From positions 124,001 to 188,000 of the forward strand of contig JBQVOK010000006.1 in NCBI GenBank assembly GCA_052437175.1: 64,000 bases of DNA, read 5' to 3'. The notes beneath the pieces were generated by a model. The model saw only the letters and a list, made by a program, of their open reading frames with translations, did no database searches and had not been told where the DNA came from. This document shows, in pieces, positions 15,808-25,418 of the stretch. Position 1 is the first letter of the stretch. Each line of letters opens with the position of its first letter. Made by a program: the position numbers and the translations under genes. The DNA comes from JACVCJ01 sp052437175. GTDB taxonomy: Bacteria; Bacteroidota; Bacteroidia; CAIKAF01.

Positions 15808-17379
15808 TTATTGTTTTATGAACTTGCGGCTTTTTACCACGCCTTTATGTTCAGACGTAAGGATATACGTACCCGGCTGCAGGGACTCTACCTGTATCTT
15901 CTGCGTAAGGATACCGCCTCCGGATGCATTGTAGCTGCCGTTCAGCAGCGCTTTGCCGCTGAGGTCGTAAATACGGTACTGCAGCATGCCCGATGAAGGC
16001 AGCGCGTAAGATACATTGATCTCGGTGCCTGCGGGATTCGGGTACAGATCATACATCTGCATGCCGTGGATAAGACCGGCCGCCTCGCTTTCGTCCACGC
16101 CTGTGGTCGGTGCCGTTTCCTGGGATATGTTCTCGTCACCGGGCAGGTAGAGCGTATACGTAAAGTACACCAGCATCATTTCGTCGGTAGTGCCTTCGCC
16201 GGCCGTTACGGTCTGCGGCGGACTGCTCGGGTTATCGTGGTTGGCCGTGGTATTGTCGTACCAGGCTTCGGCGTGCAGGATAGTGCCTGCGGGTATTTTC
16301 AGTACGTTCTTAAAGGCATAGAAACCCTGCCAGTGAAAGTCCCAGTCGTCGATCTTGATGAGCGGAATGGTGTCCGAACTGGTGGTAACACCGTACACTT
16401 TTATCTTTTTACCGATCAGGTGCATGTGCGGGGCTATGTTCAGTACAGATACATTATACTGCGCGGGCACCTGGTACTGTGCGTAGAACCATTTGGTCTG
16501 GTTGGCGGGAATGACCAGCGGGCCGTTGTCCAGGTCGCCGTGGTTCAGCGGCGGGTTTACTTCCAGGGGGCGCACTGCACCCGGATGGAAACGTATACGG
16601 ACCTTGGTGCTGTCGGTCTGGTTGTAGGTACCGCCGGGATAGTGCACCTGCAGTACGATATTGGTATTGGCATCCAGTTTTACACCCATCTGCGATGGAA
16701 AGTAAAAGGCACGTCCGCCGGGTACCCAGCCTGCGATCAGTTTGGAGTTGCTGGACCCTGTGCTGCCGAAAGATGTGTATCCTGGCCCCGGATCATTGTT
16801 GTCCAGGGTAACCGGTACGTTCGACGGATCCTGGAATACCAGTACGTGGTGCACAATGGCACGGTTGCCCGGGATAACCTCGATATCCTTTATGTACCGT
16901 TCCTGCAGCAGTCCGCTGGGAATAACAAAGCAGCGGTACAGGTCGTAATTGGTGTTTACCAGGTAATCGGCCATTTTCAGTTCCATATCAAAGGTCTGCA
17001 GTTCGGCACCGTCGCCGAAGTTCGGAACGGGCGGGGCCTCTGCGGGATTACCTTCCGGGGAACCGGCATCTACCCAGTCCGAAATGGTCTGTATCTGTTG
17101 CGGCGTAAGGGTACGTTCGTGCGCAAAACCGCGGTAGTTGCGGTCCGGCGGCCAGGGTGGCATTTCACGGGTTACAACCGCCACTTTTATCTGCGCGGAA
17201 AAATCGTAGGCGTTCTGGTACGATTCAAAGGGCATGGGCGCAATACCGTTGCTGTTATGGCATTTTGTACAGTTGTTGTACACGATGGTGGCCACGTCCC
17301 CGGACCAGGTGGGTGTCTGGGCCAGTGCAGCCGATAGGGGCAGCAGACCAAACAGAAGGTTCAGAGAAAGTTTTTTCAT
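15808..17379 (-). CDS. Secreted cytochrome c-PHM-like copper monooxygenase fusion with T9SS sorting domain
   Basis: 523 residues. Order: signal peptide (1-20); short cytochrome c-like domain with haem motif CTKCH (37-41); a two-lobed domain like the type II ascorbate-dependent copper monooxygenases (PHM/DBH) with candidate CuH ligands His177-His178 and His246 (VLQVHYPGG) and CuM ligands His318/His320 (APHMHLIGKK) and Met401/402 (DEMMLVYFTY); then a T9SS type A sorting domain (LYPNPAG... to KSRKFIKQ). All copper ligands of the PHM fold appear present, so an active oxygenase or copper redox protein fed electrons by its own haem is plausible. Substrate unknown. Located at the cell surface or released. 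Single gene with its own terminator. Confidence 0.85.
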   Translation of the reverse strand: MKKLSLNLLFGLLPLSAALAQTPTWSGDVATIVYNNCTKCHNSNGIAPMPFESYQNAYDFSAQIKVAVVTREMPPWPPDRNYRGFAHERTLTPQQIQTISDWVDAGSPEGNPAEAPPVPNFGDGAELQTFDMELKMADYLVNTNYDLYRCFVIPSGLLQERYIKDIEVIPGNRAIVHHVLVFQDPSNVPVTLDNNDPGPGYTSFGSTGSSNSKLIAGWVPGGRAFYFPSQMGVKLDANTNIVLQVHYPGGTYNQTDSTKVRIRFHPGAVRPLEVNPPLNHGDLDNGPLVIPANQTKWFYAQYQVPAQYNVSVLNIAPHMHLIGKKIKVYGVTTSSDTIPLIKIDDWDFHWQGFYAFKNVLKIPAGTILHAEAWYDNTTANHDNPSSPPQTVTAGEGTTDEMMLVYFTYTLYLPGDENISQETAPTTGVDESEAAGLIHGMQMYDLYPNPAGTEINVSYALPSSGMLQYRIYDLSGKALLNGSYNASGGGILTQKIQVESLQPGTYILTSEHKGVVKSRKFIKQ

Positions 17380-17430
17380 ATTGTGTTACAGGTTTTTTTA
17401 ATTAGACTAAGGGCGGGACCGATGGTTTAA

Positions 17431-18468
17431 TTACTGCTTTATAAAAGTGTGTTTCTGTGTCTGGTTCACAAAAAAGTAGGTGCCGGGCTGCAGGCCGGAA
17501 ATGTCCAGGCTGCTCATACCGGTAGCCTGTCCCTTGCGGACCACACGGCCCTGTGCGTCGATCAGCTGCCATTCCTGCTGAACGGGCATGCTGAACATAA
17601 GCGTTTCGCCGGCGGGGTTGGGGAACAGGAGCTGTGCGGGCGCCGTGGTCATATCTTCTACAGACGTATTCAGGCTGGCACTCATGTATTTGGCCTCGGT
17701 TACCATGCTTTGTCCGGCGGCACCGGTCTCCGTTACGGAAAATACAGGCGCCCGGGTACCGGCCACCAGCCAGGTATATTCCACACTTTCGGAAGGAAAG
17801 CCGAAATTACCGAACTGGGTCATAATGGAGTCTACCTGGGTAATTTCGGAACGTACGCGCAGGCAGTTGTTGTAGGTGCCGGCAGGCGTAACCAGTGTGC
17901 CCGAACCGTCAACCACCGAAGTACGTACCCCGTTGCGTTTGAGGCTGCCGAGCGTAGGCACGGCCAGCTGAAATTCGAACGGGTGCGAATAGCTGTCGTT
18001 GAAGGACAGGGGCAGTTCATATACAATATCCGGCTGGGTGTACAGGGCCGGGAAGGGCAGACCTGTAATGGTCATTCCTATACCTTTGCGCCGGAACTGG
18101 TTACTCTGTACATCATAAAAATCGTAGATGTCTTCAATGCTGATGGGGATCATGCCGCCCCCGATGTTACCGGCAAATTCTTTTCCGAAGGCATTAAAGC
18201 CAAAGAACAGGGAATAGGCGCCGTTCACCGAGCCGGGAGTTACATAGGCATCGGTATCATTCCCCGAAGGGGCAAAGGACGAAAAATCCCAGTTGATGCC
18301 GTTACCTGCGGCCAGGTATGCGCCCGAATTCTGCATGTCCTGCACCGAAACGGTAGAGAACACAAAGGTACTTCCGGCAGAGGGCATATCGCTTCCGGTA
18401 ATGGTCTGGGCATGCAGCGTAACGCCTGCAAGAAGGCTGCCGCAGAGAGAGAACAGGTGTTTTTTCAT
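17431..18468 (-). CDS. T9SS-secreted protein of unknown function (345 aa)
   Basis: Signal peptide (MKKHLFSLCGSLLAGVTLHAQ), a beta-rich central region without recognised domain, and a C-terminal T9SS type A sorting domain (LLFPNPAGETLMFSM ... GLQPGTYFFVN ... HTFIKQ). The central part has GTYNNCLRVRSE, a phrase seen in many Bacteroidota surface proteins of unknown role. Same strand as the cytochrome/copper protein 51 bp downstream, and both end in FIKQ, so they use the same secretion route and may be co-transcribed. Function unknown. Confidence 0.8.
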   Translation of the reverse strand: MKKHLFSLCGSLLAGVTLHAQTITGSDMPSAGSTFVFSTVSVQDMQNSGAYLAAGNGINWDFSSFAPSGNDTDAYVTPGSVNGAYSLFFGFNAFGKEFAGNIGGGMIPISIEDIYDFYDVQSNQFRRKGIGMTITGLPFPALYTQPDIVYELPLSFNDSYSHPFEFQLAVPTLGSLKRNGVRTSVVDGSGTLVTPAGTYNNCLRVRSEITQVDSIMTQFGNFGFPSESVEYTWLVAGTRAPVFSVTETGAAGQSMVTEAKYMSASLNTSVEDMTTAPAQLLFPNPAGETLMFSMPVQQEWQLIDAQGRVVRKGQATGMSSLDISGLQPGTYFFVNQTQKHTFIKQ

Positions 18469-18741
18469 AAAGTGGGGTTCATTGTAATGCTTAAACGGGG
18501 TGAATGTACAAATTATTCATGGCAAAATGCAAGTTTTAGCGCTTCATTTTCAAAAAGTAAGCCCCTTTCTTCTTCCCGGATTCCATACGTGAATGTGTGC
18601 CGGGTTGGTCTTTTATGGAAGACCGGCTTCCGGCTGTACTTTTTTTGTCAATTTTGTTGTTAGTATTTTCCCGGGAACCATACGTGTTACCCCGTTTTTT
18701 TTTCCTTCTTTTGAGCCGGAATCCTGCTAATTCGGTATCCT

Positions 18742-21024
18742 ATGTATAAAAACGTACTCCTTGTACTTATCGCGTGTGTCCTGTCTTCGCTGTCTTTTGC
18801 ACAGAAAACCACCCTCAGGGGCGTGGTTACCGATGCTAAAAGCGGGGCGCCCGTCTTTGGTGTAAATGTGATGCTGGGTAAGGGCAGAGGCGTTTCAACC
18901 GGTCCGAACGGCGGCTATGAGATCAAACTGGATACGGGTACCTATAACGTTACGGTATCTTTCCTGGGCTACGAGACCCAGAAGTTTACGCTGCAGGTAA
19001 AAGGCCCGGAGCCGATCGTAAAAGATATTGTACTGCAGGAAGAAGGCCGTCTCATGAAAATGACCGTAGTGAGCAGCAGCCGCTATGAAAAGAATATTGC
19101 CGAAGAAACGGTCTCTATCGATGTGATCAGCCCCACTGTGATCAAAAATACCAATGCCATCGACCTTGCCGATGCGGTGATCCGCAGTCCGGGGGTGAAC
19201 GTGGTGGACGGGCAGGCCCAGATACGAGCGGGCACCGGTTTCTCTTACGGGGCCGGCAGCCGCGTACAGATGCTGGTGGACGATATCCCGATGCTTTCAC
19301 CCGATATGCAGGGCGTGTACTGGCGCTTTATGCCCATTGAACTGGCCGAGAACGTAGAGGTGATCAAAGGGGCGTCCTCTGTATTTTACGGCTCCTCGGC
19401 GCTCAACGGTATCATTCACCTGCGTACCGGCTGGGGCCGCAGTGAACCGGAAACCAATTTTACCCTTTTTACGGGCGTTACCAATAACCCGCGCGATATA
19501 AAGGCCCGCTGGTGGAATAAGGTATCGCAGCCTTTTTTTGCCGGACTTTCCTTTTCGCACCGTAATAAATTTGCCAAGGACCGCCTCGATTTTGTGGCCG
19601 GCGGCAATATCAATATGGAGCGCAGCTACCTGCAGGATAACGACCAGAACCGGTATCGCCTCAGTTTTAAAACACGTTATCACTCCAAAAAGAAGCCCGA
19701 TCTCTATTATGGTATCAATGTAAATGGTATGTACGAGCGCAGCGGGCGTTTTTTCCTGTGGCAGGACAGCCGGGAGGGGGCCTATAAAATATCTCAGGGT
19801 TCCGACGACGTATACTACTTCCTTACCATCGACCCGCACCTCGATTACAGCGATAACAAAGGCAATGTACATACCGTACGCGGCCGTTATTACCGCACCT
19901 ACCGCTTCGGTACCGAAACCACGCCGAACTCTATATCTAACTCCATCTACCTGGATTATACCTATAAAAAGGTGTTCAACAGCATGTTCACGCTTACGGC
20001 CGGTACCAACGGAAACTACGGCTGGATGCAGTCGAACCTGTATCCCGGGAAACGCCAGACCATTTTTGCGGCCGGCTTTGCCCAGCTGGAGTTCAAATAC
20101 AAACGCCTGAGCCTGGTGGCCGGCGGCCGCGTGGAATACAACCAGATCGATACCACACAGTTCAAGGTGGTACCGGTTTTCCGTGCCGGGGCCAATTTTA
20201 AAGCGGCCAAAGCCACCTTCCTGCGCGCCAGCTGGGGCCAGGGTTACCGTGTACCCAGTGTGGTGGAGAAATTCCTGGAAGCCGATCTCTCCGGCGTGGA
20301 ACTGCGCCCCAACGATACCCTGCAGGCCGAACGCGGCTGGAATGCCGAACTGGGTGTGAAACAGGGGATAAAAATAAAGGAATGGCTGGGCTATTTTGAC
20401 GTGGCCCTGTTCTGGCAGGAGAACCGCAATATGATCGAATACAACCTGCTGTTCGATGGCAACGGCCCTTACCTGAAACCGCTGAACGTAAGCCGTGCAC
20501 GCATTGCCGGTTTTGAGCTCTCGCTGGCCGGAAGCGGTAAAATAGGCAAGTTCCCGCTGCGTTTCCTGGGCGGTTATACATACGCCTATGCAGGCGATCT
20601 GCAGAATGCCCCCTCGCAGCGTAACCTGGGCGTGTACCTCAATAATATGTTCAGCAACTATGCCAAGACCCTGCCTTTCGGCGATACCCTGGTGCTGAAA
20701 TACCGCAACCGCCATACTTTGCGCGGAGACCTGGAAATGGACTTCGGTAAATTCACCATCGGCACCACGGTGAACTATACTTCGTTCTTCGAGAACGTAG
20801 ACCCGATCCTGGCCGTGCTGTTCGATGTGCAGAACTATTACCTGGACCGCATTGCCAAACGCAAGGGCGATTTTGTGATCGATGCCCGCGTGGCCTGGCA
20901 GATGTCCCCTAAGGCCCGCGTATCCTTCATGATCAAAAACCTTACGAACCTGGATTATGCCAACCGTCCGGGTATGATGAACAGTCCGCGCAGTTATACC
21001 CTGCAGTTCCGCTTCAGTCTATAA
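18742..21024 (+). CDS. TonB-dependent outer-membrane receptor with N-terminal carboxypeptidase-regulatory-like domain
   Basis: 760 residues. Signal peptide (MYKNVLLVLIACVLSSLSFAQ), CarboxypepD_reg-like domain (TLRGVVTDAKSGAPVFGVNV ... VSFLGYETQ, about 22-105), plug (VIRSPGVNVVDGQAQIRAGTG ... VEVIKGASSVFYGSSALNGIIH, about 130-235) and a 22-strand barrel ending in a terminal aromatic-type motif (YTLQFRFSL). Takes up a substrate across the outer membrane using TonB energy. No SusD partner, so iron complexes, vitamins or peptides are more likely than glycans, but the substrate cannot be read. The 273-bp region upstream, divergent from the T9SS gene, holds only weak promoter-like sequence. Confidence 0.93.
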   Translation: MYKNVLLVLIACVLSSLSFAQKTTLRGVVTDAKSGAPVFGVNVMLGKGRGVSTGPNGGYEIKLDTGTYNVTVSFLGYETQKFTLQVKGPEPIVKDIVLQEEGRLMKMTVVSSSRYEKNIAEETVSIDVISPTVIKNTNAIDLADAVIRSPGVNVVDGQAQIRAGTGFSYGAGSRVQMLVDDIPMLSPDMQGVYWRFMPIELAENVEVIKGASSVFYGSSALNGIIHLRTGWGRSEPETNFTLFTGVTNNPRDIKARWWNKVSQPFFAGLSFSHRNKFAKDRLDFVAGGNINMERSYLQDNDQNRYRLSFKTRYHSKKKPDLYYGINVNGMYERSGRFFLWQDSREGAYKISQGSDDVYYFLTIDPHLDYSDNKGNVHTVRGRYYRTYRFGTETTPNSISNSIYLDYTYKKVFNSMFTLTAGTNGNYGWMQSNLYPGKRQTIFAAGFAQLEFKYKRLSLVAGGRVEYNQIDTTQFKVVPVFRAGANFKAAKATFLRASWGQGYRVPSVVEKFLEADLSGVELRPNDTLQAERGWNAELGVKQGIKIKEWLGYFDVALFWQENRNMIEYNLLFDGNGPYLKPLNVSRARIAGFELSLAGSGKIGKFPLRFLGGYTYAYAGDLQNAPSQRNLGVYLNNMFSNYAKTLPFGDTLVLKYRNRHTLRGDLEMDFGKFTIGTTVNYTSFFENVDPILAVLFDVQNYYLDRIAKRKGDFVIDARVAWQMSPKARVSFMIKNLTNLDYANRPGMMNSPRSYTLQFRFSL

Positions 21025-21062
21025 AGTTTCGGCTTGCATCCGCTTTTTTGCATATTTGTACC

Positions 21063-23036
21063 GTGAAGCTATCGGTCATTATTGTCAACTATAATGTAAA
21101 GTACTTCGTAGAACAATGCCTCTACAGTGTCCGCAATGCCGTGCGACGTATGGACGAAGTGTATGGTGCCGGTTCCTGCGAGGTATTCGTGGTCGACAAT
21201 AATTCCGTGGACGGTTCCGTGGAACTTATTGCAGAGCGTTTTCCCGAGGTGCACCTCATTGCCAATACAGACAATCCCGGCTTCAGCAAGGCCAATAATC
21301 AGGCCATCCGCATTTCAGAAGGAGAATACGTACTGCTGCTGAACCCCGATACCGTGGTGGAAGAAGATACCTTTACCAAGACCGTACGCTTTATGGACGC
21401 ACATCCCGAAGCGGGCGGACTGGGCGTATACATGGTAGACGGTAAGGGCAATTTTCTGCCGGAAAGCAAACGCGGACTGCCTACGCCCGAAGTGGCCTTT
21501 TACAAGATATTCGGACTTTCGGCCCTGTTCAAGAGCAGCCGCCGTTTCGGAAAATACCACCTGACCTTTCTTTCCAAAGACGAAATACACGATGTGGACG
21601 TACTGTCCGGTGCCTTTATGCTGATGCGCAAAAAAACACTGGACGAAGTGGGCCTGCTCGATGAAGATTTTTTTATGTACGGCGAGGATATCGACCTCTC
21701 GTACCGCATACAGAAAGGCGGTTACCGCAACTATTATTTCCCGGACACACGCATTATTCACTATAAAGGCGAAAGCACCAAGAAGGGCAGCGCCAATTAC
21801 GTATTTGTGTTCTACAACGCTATGATCATCTTTGCCCGCAAGCATTTTGCCGGGCAGGGAGCGGGCTTGTACATACGTATCATACAACTGGCCATATACC
21901 TGCGCGCCACGCTGGCCCTGGTGCGCAGGGCGGCAAAAAAAGCACTGCTGCCATTGCTCGATTTTGGTATACTCTACGCCTGTATGTGGGGCATTAAATC
22001 CTACTGGGAAGTGAACCATAAGTACGTGGAAGGCGGGCGTTATCCCGAGATCTTCGCTTTCGTATATATACCTGCTTATATACTGCTGTGGCAGGCGGGC
22101 GGACTGATGGCCGGCATGTACAAGGCGCGTTCGCGTGTGCAGGACGTACTACGCGGCGTGTTTACCGGCACGGTGATCATACTGCTTATTTATGCCCTGC
22201 TGCCCGAACACATGCGCTTTTCGCGCGGCATCATCCTGGCGGGTTCCGTACTGGCCCTGGCTTCCTTTGCGCTGGTACGCTACGCGATGGGCCGGCTCAC
22301 CAAAGGCCGCACCGGTTTTGCACCCGACGATAAAAAACGGAGCATCATCGTGGCCAATCTCGAAGAGAACGTACGCATCCGCCAGCTGCTGCACCAGACC
22401 CGCCACCAGTCCGAAATTATCGGTACCGTATCGGCGGGCGAACGTTTCCAGGCCGATATCGGTACCCTGGAACAACTGCCCGAGATCGTGCGCATATTCC
22501 GCGTAAACGAAATTATTTTCTCGGGCAAGGAACTCAGCGCCGAACAGATCATCCTGCACATGTCGGTACTTTCGGCGCCCGACATGGAGTTTAAAACGGC
22601 CCCGCCCGAAAGTATGTACATCATCGGCAGTAATTCGGTGAATACCCAGGGCGAACTGTACATGGTAGACATGCAGTCGATAGCCAAACCGGAGAACCGC
22701 CGTAAAAAACGCAGTTTCGATATACTTTTTTCCCTGGCGGCGTTCCTGTGCTCTCCGCTGTTGCTGCTGGCTGGTAATGCTCCCGGCGGACTTTTTGCCA
22801 ATATCGGGGCCTGCCTTTCGGGTAAACGTACCTGGGTAGGCTATGTACCCGGCGAGAGCGGAGAAAAACTGCCTGCCCTGGCGCCTGCGGTGCTTCATCC
22901 CCTGAGCCGCGGTGGTATTGCCGGCCTGGATGCACGTACTTTACACAATTGTAATCTTCTGTATGCTAAAAATTACAGCCTGCAGGATGATATTCGTATA
23001 ATCATCAGTAATATACGAAAACTGGGCAGCCGTTAA
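21063..23036 (+). CDS. GT2 glycosyltransferase fused to a reduced WbaP/WcaJ-like membrane domain
   Basis: 657 residues from GTG at 21063 (VKLSVIIVNYNVKYFVEQCL); the earlier TTG lies in the 3' flank of the receptor gene. Residues 1-270: WbbL-type GT2 with DNNSVDGS (45-52), LNPDT (93-97), MYGEDIDLSYR and IIHYKGESTKKG. Residues about 280-420: four or five membrane helices. About 425-540: Rossmann-like region resembling the CoA-binding-like domain of polyprenyl glycosylphosphotransferases. From about 548: KRSFDILFSLAAFLCSPLLLL, the usual membrane hairpin start, then RTWVGY and GIAGLDARTL...YAKNYSLQDDIRIIISNI, the usual end, but the catalytic FRQxRVG...FRSM section is missing. Probably a cell-surface polysaccharide enzyme whose C-terminal half is no longer a transferase. 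Ends overlapping the convergent receptor gene by 4 bp. Confidence 0.82.
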   Translation: MKLSVIIVNYNVKYFVEQCLYSVRNAVRRMDEVYGAGSCEVFVVDNNSVDGSVELIAERFPEVHLIANTDNPGFSKANNQAIRISEGEYVLLLNPDTVVEEDTFTKTVRFMDAHPEAGGLGVYMVDGKGNFLPESKRGLPTPEVAFYKIFGLSALFKSSRRFGKYHLTFLSKDEIHDVDVLSGAFMLMRKKTLDEVGLLDEDFFMYGEDIDLSYRIQKGGYRNYYFPDTRIIHYKGESTKKGSANYVFVFYNAMIIFARKHFAGQGAGLYIRIIQLAIYLRATLALVRRAAKKALLPLLDFGILYACMWGIKSYWEVNHKYVEGGRYPEIFAFVYIPAYILLWQAGGLMAGMYKARSRVQDVLRGVFTGTVIILLIYALLPEHMRFSRGIILAGSVLALASFALVRYAMGRLTKGRTGFAPDDKKRSIIVANLEENVRIRQLLHQTRHQSEIIGTVSAGERFQADIGTLEQLPEIVRIFRVNEIIFSGKELSAEQIILHMSVLSAPDMEFKTAPPESMYIIGSNSVNTQGELYMVDMQSIAKPENRRKKRSFDILFSLAAFLCSPLLLLAGNAPGGLFANIGACLSGKRTWVGYVPGESGEKLPALAPAVLHPLSRGGIAGLDARTLHNCNLLYAKNYSLQDDIRIIISNIRKLGSR

Positions 23037-25384
23037 CGTCCGGCCAGTTTAAACGTATTCGGTTTCGATTTAATGAGATTGGCCGTACGTATGTAAAAAC
23101 CTCCCATGACAAAAGCTCCCGGTGCCGGGTTGTAATAGCGGCCCAGCGGTGCGTTCAGCTGCAGGCGGCTGCTGTAGGCGCTGTTGGTCAGGTTGCGGCC
23201 CTGCAGGAAAACTTCGAGGTTCAGCACCTGGAAAATAGTATGACTATACGAAATTTCGGCATTCAGCAGCATATACGCTTTCTGGTAACTGGTATTATCG
23301 AAATTCAGGGCAATACGGTCTGTGTATTGTGCCGAAAGCGAAAGTTTGAGTCCGAATATTTTACCGCCTATGCTGGCATAGCCCTGGTGCATGGGCATAC
23401 CCGGCATTATTTTATTTGTATATACCTGGTTCTCGAATTCCAGGCGGGGCATCAGGAAATACTGGAATCCGTAGTTGGCTTTGGCAAATACCGCAAAGGA
23501 AGGCTTTCCACGGAAGGCAAAATAGCGGGCAAAATCGTACGTGATATCCAGCCCTGAGTTTATGGAATTGCCGGTATTGCGGTACAGCGTAAGATCGCTG
23601 CCGTTCTGGAAATAGGGCACGATAAAGTCATAATAATACCAGGAATAGAGTTCGCCCCTCCAGCGGTGCATGGCCGAGTAGGTTCCGGGCTGCACATCGC
23701 CCTGGTAGATAAAGGACGCATAGGCTTTCTTTTCATCGCGCAGGGGCAGTATGGTGCCGTTGGGCATAATGCGTTCGTCCCAGAGCGGCGGACTGTACGA
23801 ATGTCCAACGAAAAGTCCGATATGTGAACGCCGGGTGACCATCATTTCCACACCAATGTGCCCGGTACCGAACACACTGGTCTTTTGCACGCGCGACTGG
23901 TCCAGGTCGTTATCCACGCGGTAGAAATTAAGATGCCCGAAACCGCTGCCGCTGAGGTAGATGTGCGTTTTCCGGAGCTGTATACGAAACGAAACGCCGC
24001 CGAAGGTCTGCGACTGTACCACGCGTCCGGCAAATTTAACGGAATCGGTTATAAAGGCATCTGTTTCACGTATACGGATCACATCGTTCTGGTTCTCGAG
24101 GTATACGCGCAGGTAATTGTTCAGCTGACTTAAGGTACGGTAGAGCCTGGACCGGTTGGGTATCTTAATGTCAAAGGTCTGCAGCAGCCCGCTGTTAAAG
24201 CCGTTTTCTGTCTTGATGCCATTATTGAAGAACGAGGTCCCGTAAGGGTTCCATTTATCCGATGCCCCTCCGAAGATCATGGTCTCTGAAGTGAATTTCC
24301 CGGCATTTACGCGGTAGCGTATATTACCTTTCCCGGCGCTTTTTTCCAACTGGGCAGGGATCAGCAGGGAAAAAGGATTGGCCATCCGCGGCGCTGTATC
24401 GGCCTGCGCGGCGTTGAGCGAACCGGGCAGGCCCCAGTTGATGTAACTGTACAGTACGCCCAGTGACAGGGTATGATTGCGTTTTTTGCCCAGCTGTACA
24501 CCGATCTCGGCGTCCAGGTTCTTACGGTTCAGGAACTCGAGGTCGCGGTAGCCCTTGCTCTGCTTGTAGGCAAAGCCCGCCCGCAGGTACATGCGTTTAT
24601 TGCGAAACGTAACGGTACCACCGTGCGCACGGTAGCCAAAAGAACCGATGGCATTGTACAGGTTGGCATGCAGCACGGGCGTTCCCTGGAAGGTATCTGC
24701 CGGACTGTATATACGCAGTACGCCGCCGTTGCCCGCCCCGTAATCCTGTACATTAAAATTCAGTTCCATACGGCCGGTAAGCAGGGGATCTGCCATTTCA
24801 AAGGGCGTAAATCCGTCAGCATAGGTAAGGGGCATGCCGTTGTGGTAAAATTTAACGTTGCGTATACCAAACTGGTTCCTAAGCCCGCTGCCACGGATAT
24901 TGAGCACGGCGCTGCCGTCGGGCCCGCGGTATTCCCAGCGTATGCCGGGCAGTATGTTCAGCGCGTCCGAATAGCTTACAAAGGTCTGGTGTGCCGAGGG
25001 ATTGGGCGTGCGGTCCGGATTTCGTGGCAGTACACTACGGTCCTGGGCCATTATAATAAAAAGTGTATCGTCGCTCTCGTAACTTTCGCGGAAGGCAAAA
25101 GGGTAGGAGGCGTCCTGTTTCCTGCGCCCTTCCGGGCCGCCGCTGAAGTTATCGAGCTGCAGAACGGTTATTTTACGCAGCCTGCAGCCCTGGGGATGCC
25201 TGAACACACCGTTGGAATCGGTCTGTACCGTGTCTTTGCCGTTGAGTACCAGGGTGCCCGACAGTATGTCACTGAAGCCGGGGCCCGGGCTCAGCTTCAC
25301 CGTGCAGCTGTCTGCCTGTCCCCATAAGCGGGGCATCAGAAGGTATATCAATACTAAGATCGGCAGCAGACGTATAGATTTCAC
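23033..25384 (-). CDS. TonB-dependent outer-membrane receptor
   Basis: 783 residues. Signal peptide, a short N-terminal beta domain (LSGTLVLNGKDTVQTDSNGVF) instead of a full carboxypeptidase-regulatory domain, plug (FVSYSDALNILPGIRWEYRG ... LNIRGSGLRNQFGIRNVKFYHNGMPLTYADG ... DYGAGNGGVLRIY), then the barrel. GSGLRNQFGIR resembles receptors of the FecA/iron-complex type, though substrate is not deducible. The C-terminus ends at NTFKLAGR without the usual terminal Phe. Its start is 34 bp from the divergent cdaA start, so the two promoters must overlap or face each other very closely. Confidence 0.92.
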   Translation of the reverse strand: MKSIRLLPILVLIYLLMPRLWGQADSCTVKLSPGPGFSDILSGTLVLNGKDTVQTDSNGVFRHPQGCRLRKITVLQLDNFSGGPEGRRKQDASYPFAFRESYESDDTLFIIMAQDRSVLPRNPDRTPNPSAHQTFVSYSDALNILPGIRWEYRGPDGSAVLNIRGSGLRNQFGIRNVKFYHNGMPLTYADGFTPFEMADPLLTGRMELNFNVQDYGAGNGGVLRIYSPADTFQGTPVLHANLYNAIGSFGYRAHGGTVTFRNKRMYLRAGFAYKQSKGYRDLEFLNRKNLDAEIGVQLGKKRNHTLSLGVLYSYINWGLPGSLNAAQADTAPRMANPFSLLIPAQLEKSAGKGNIRYRVNAGKFTSETMIFGGASDKWNPYGTSFFNNGIKTENGFNSGLLQTFDIKIPNRSRLYRTLSQLNNYLRVYLENQNDVIRIRETDAFITDSVKFAGRVVQSQTFGGVSFRIQLRKTHIYLSGSGFGHLNFYRVDNDLDQSRVQKTSVFGTGHIGVEMMVTRRSHIGLFVGHSYSPPLWDERIMPNGTILPLRDEKKAYASFIYQGDVQPGTYSAMHRWRGELYSWYYYDFIVPYFQNGSDLTLYRNTGNSINSGLDITYDFARYFAFRGKPSFAVFAKANYGFQYFLMPRLEFENQVYTNKIMPGMPMHQGYASIGGKIFGLKLSLSAQYTDRIALNFDNTSYQKAYMLLNAEISYSHTIFQVLNLEVFLQGRNLTNSAYSSRLQLNAPLGRYYNPAPGAFVMGGFYIRTANLIKSKPNTFKLAGR

Positions 25385-25418
25385 GATTTTCTTTATATTT
25401 TTACGCTAATTTAGAATA

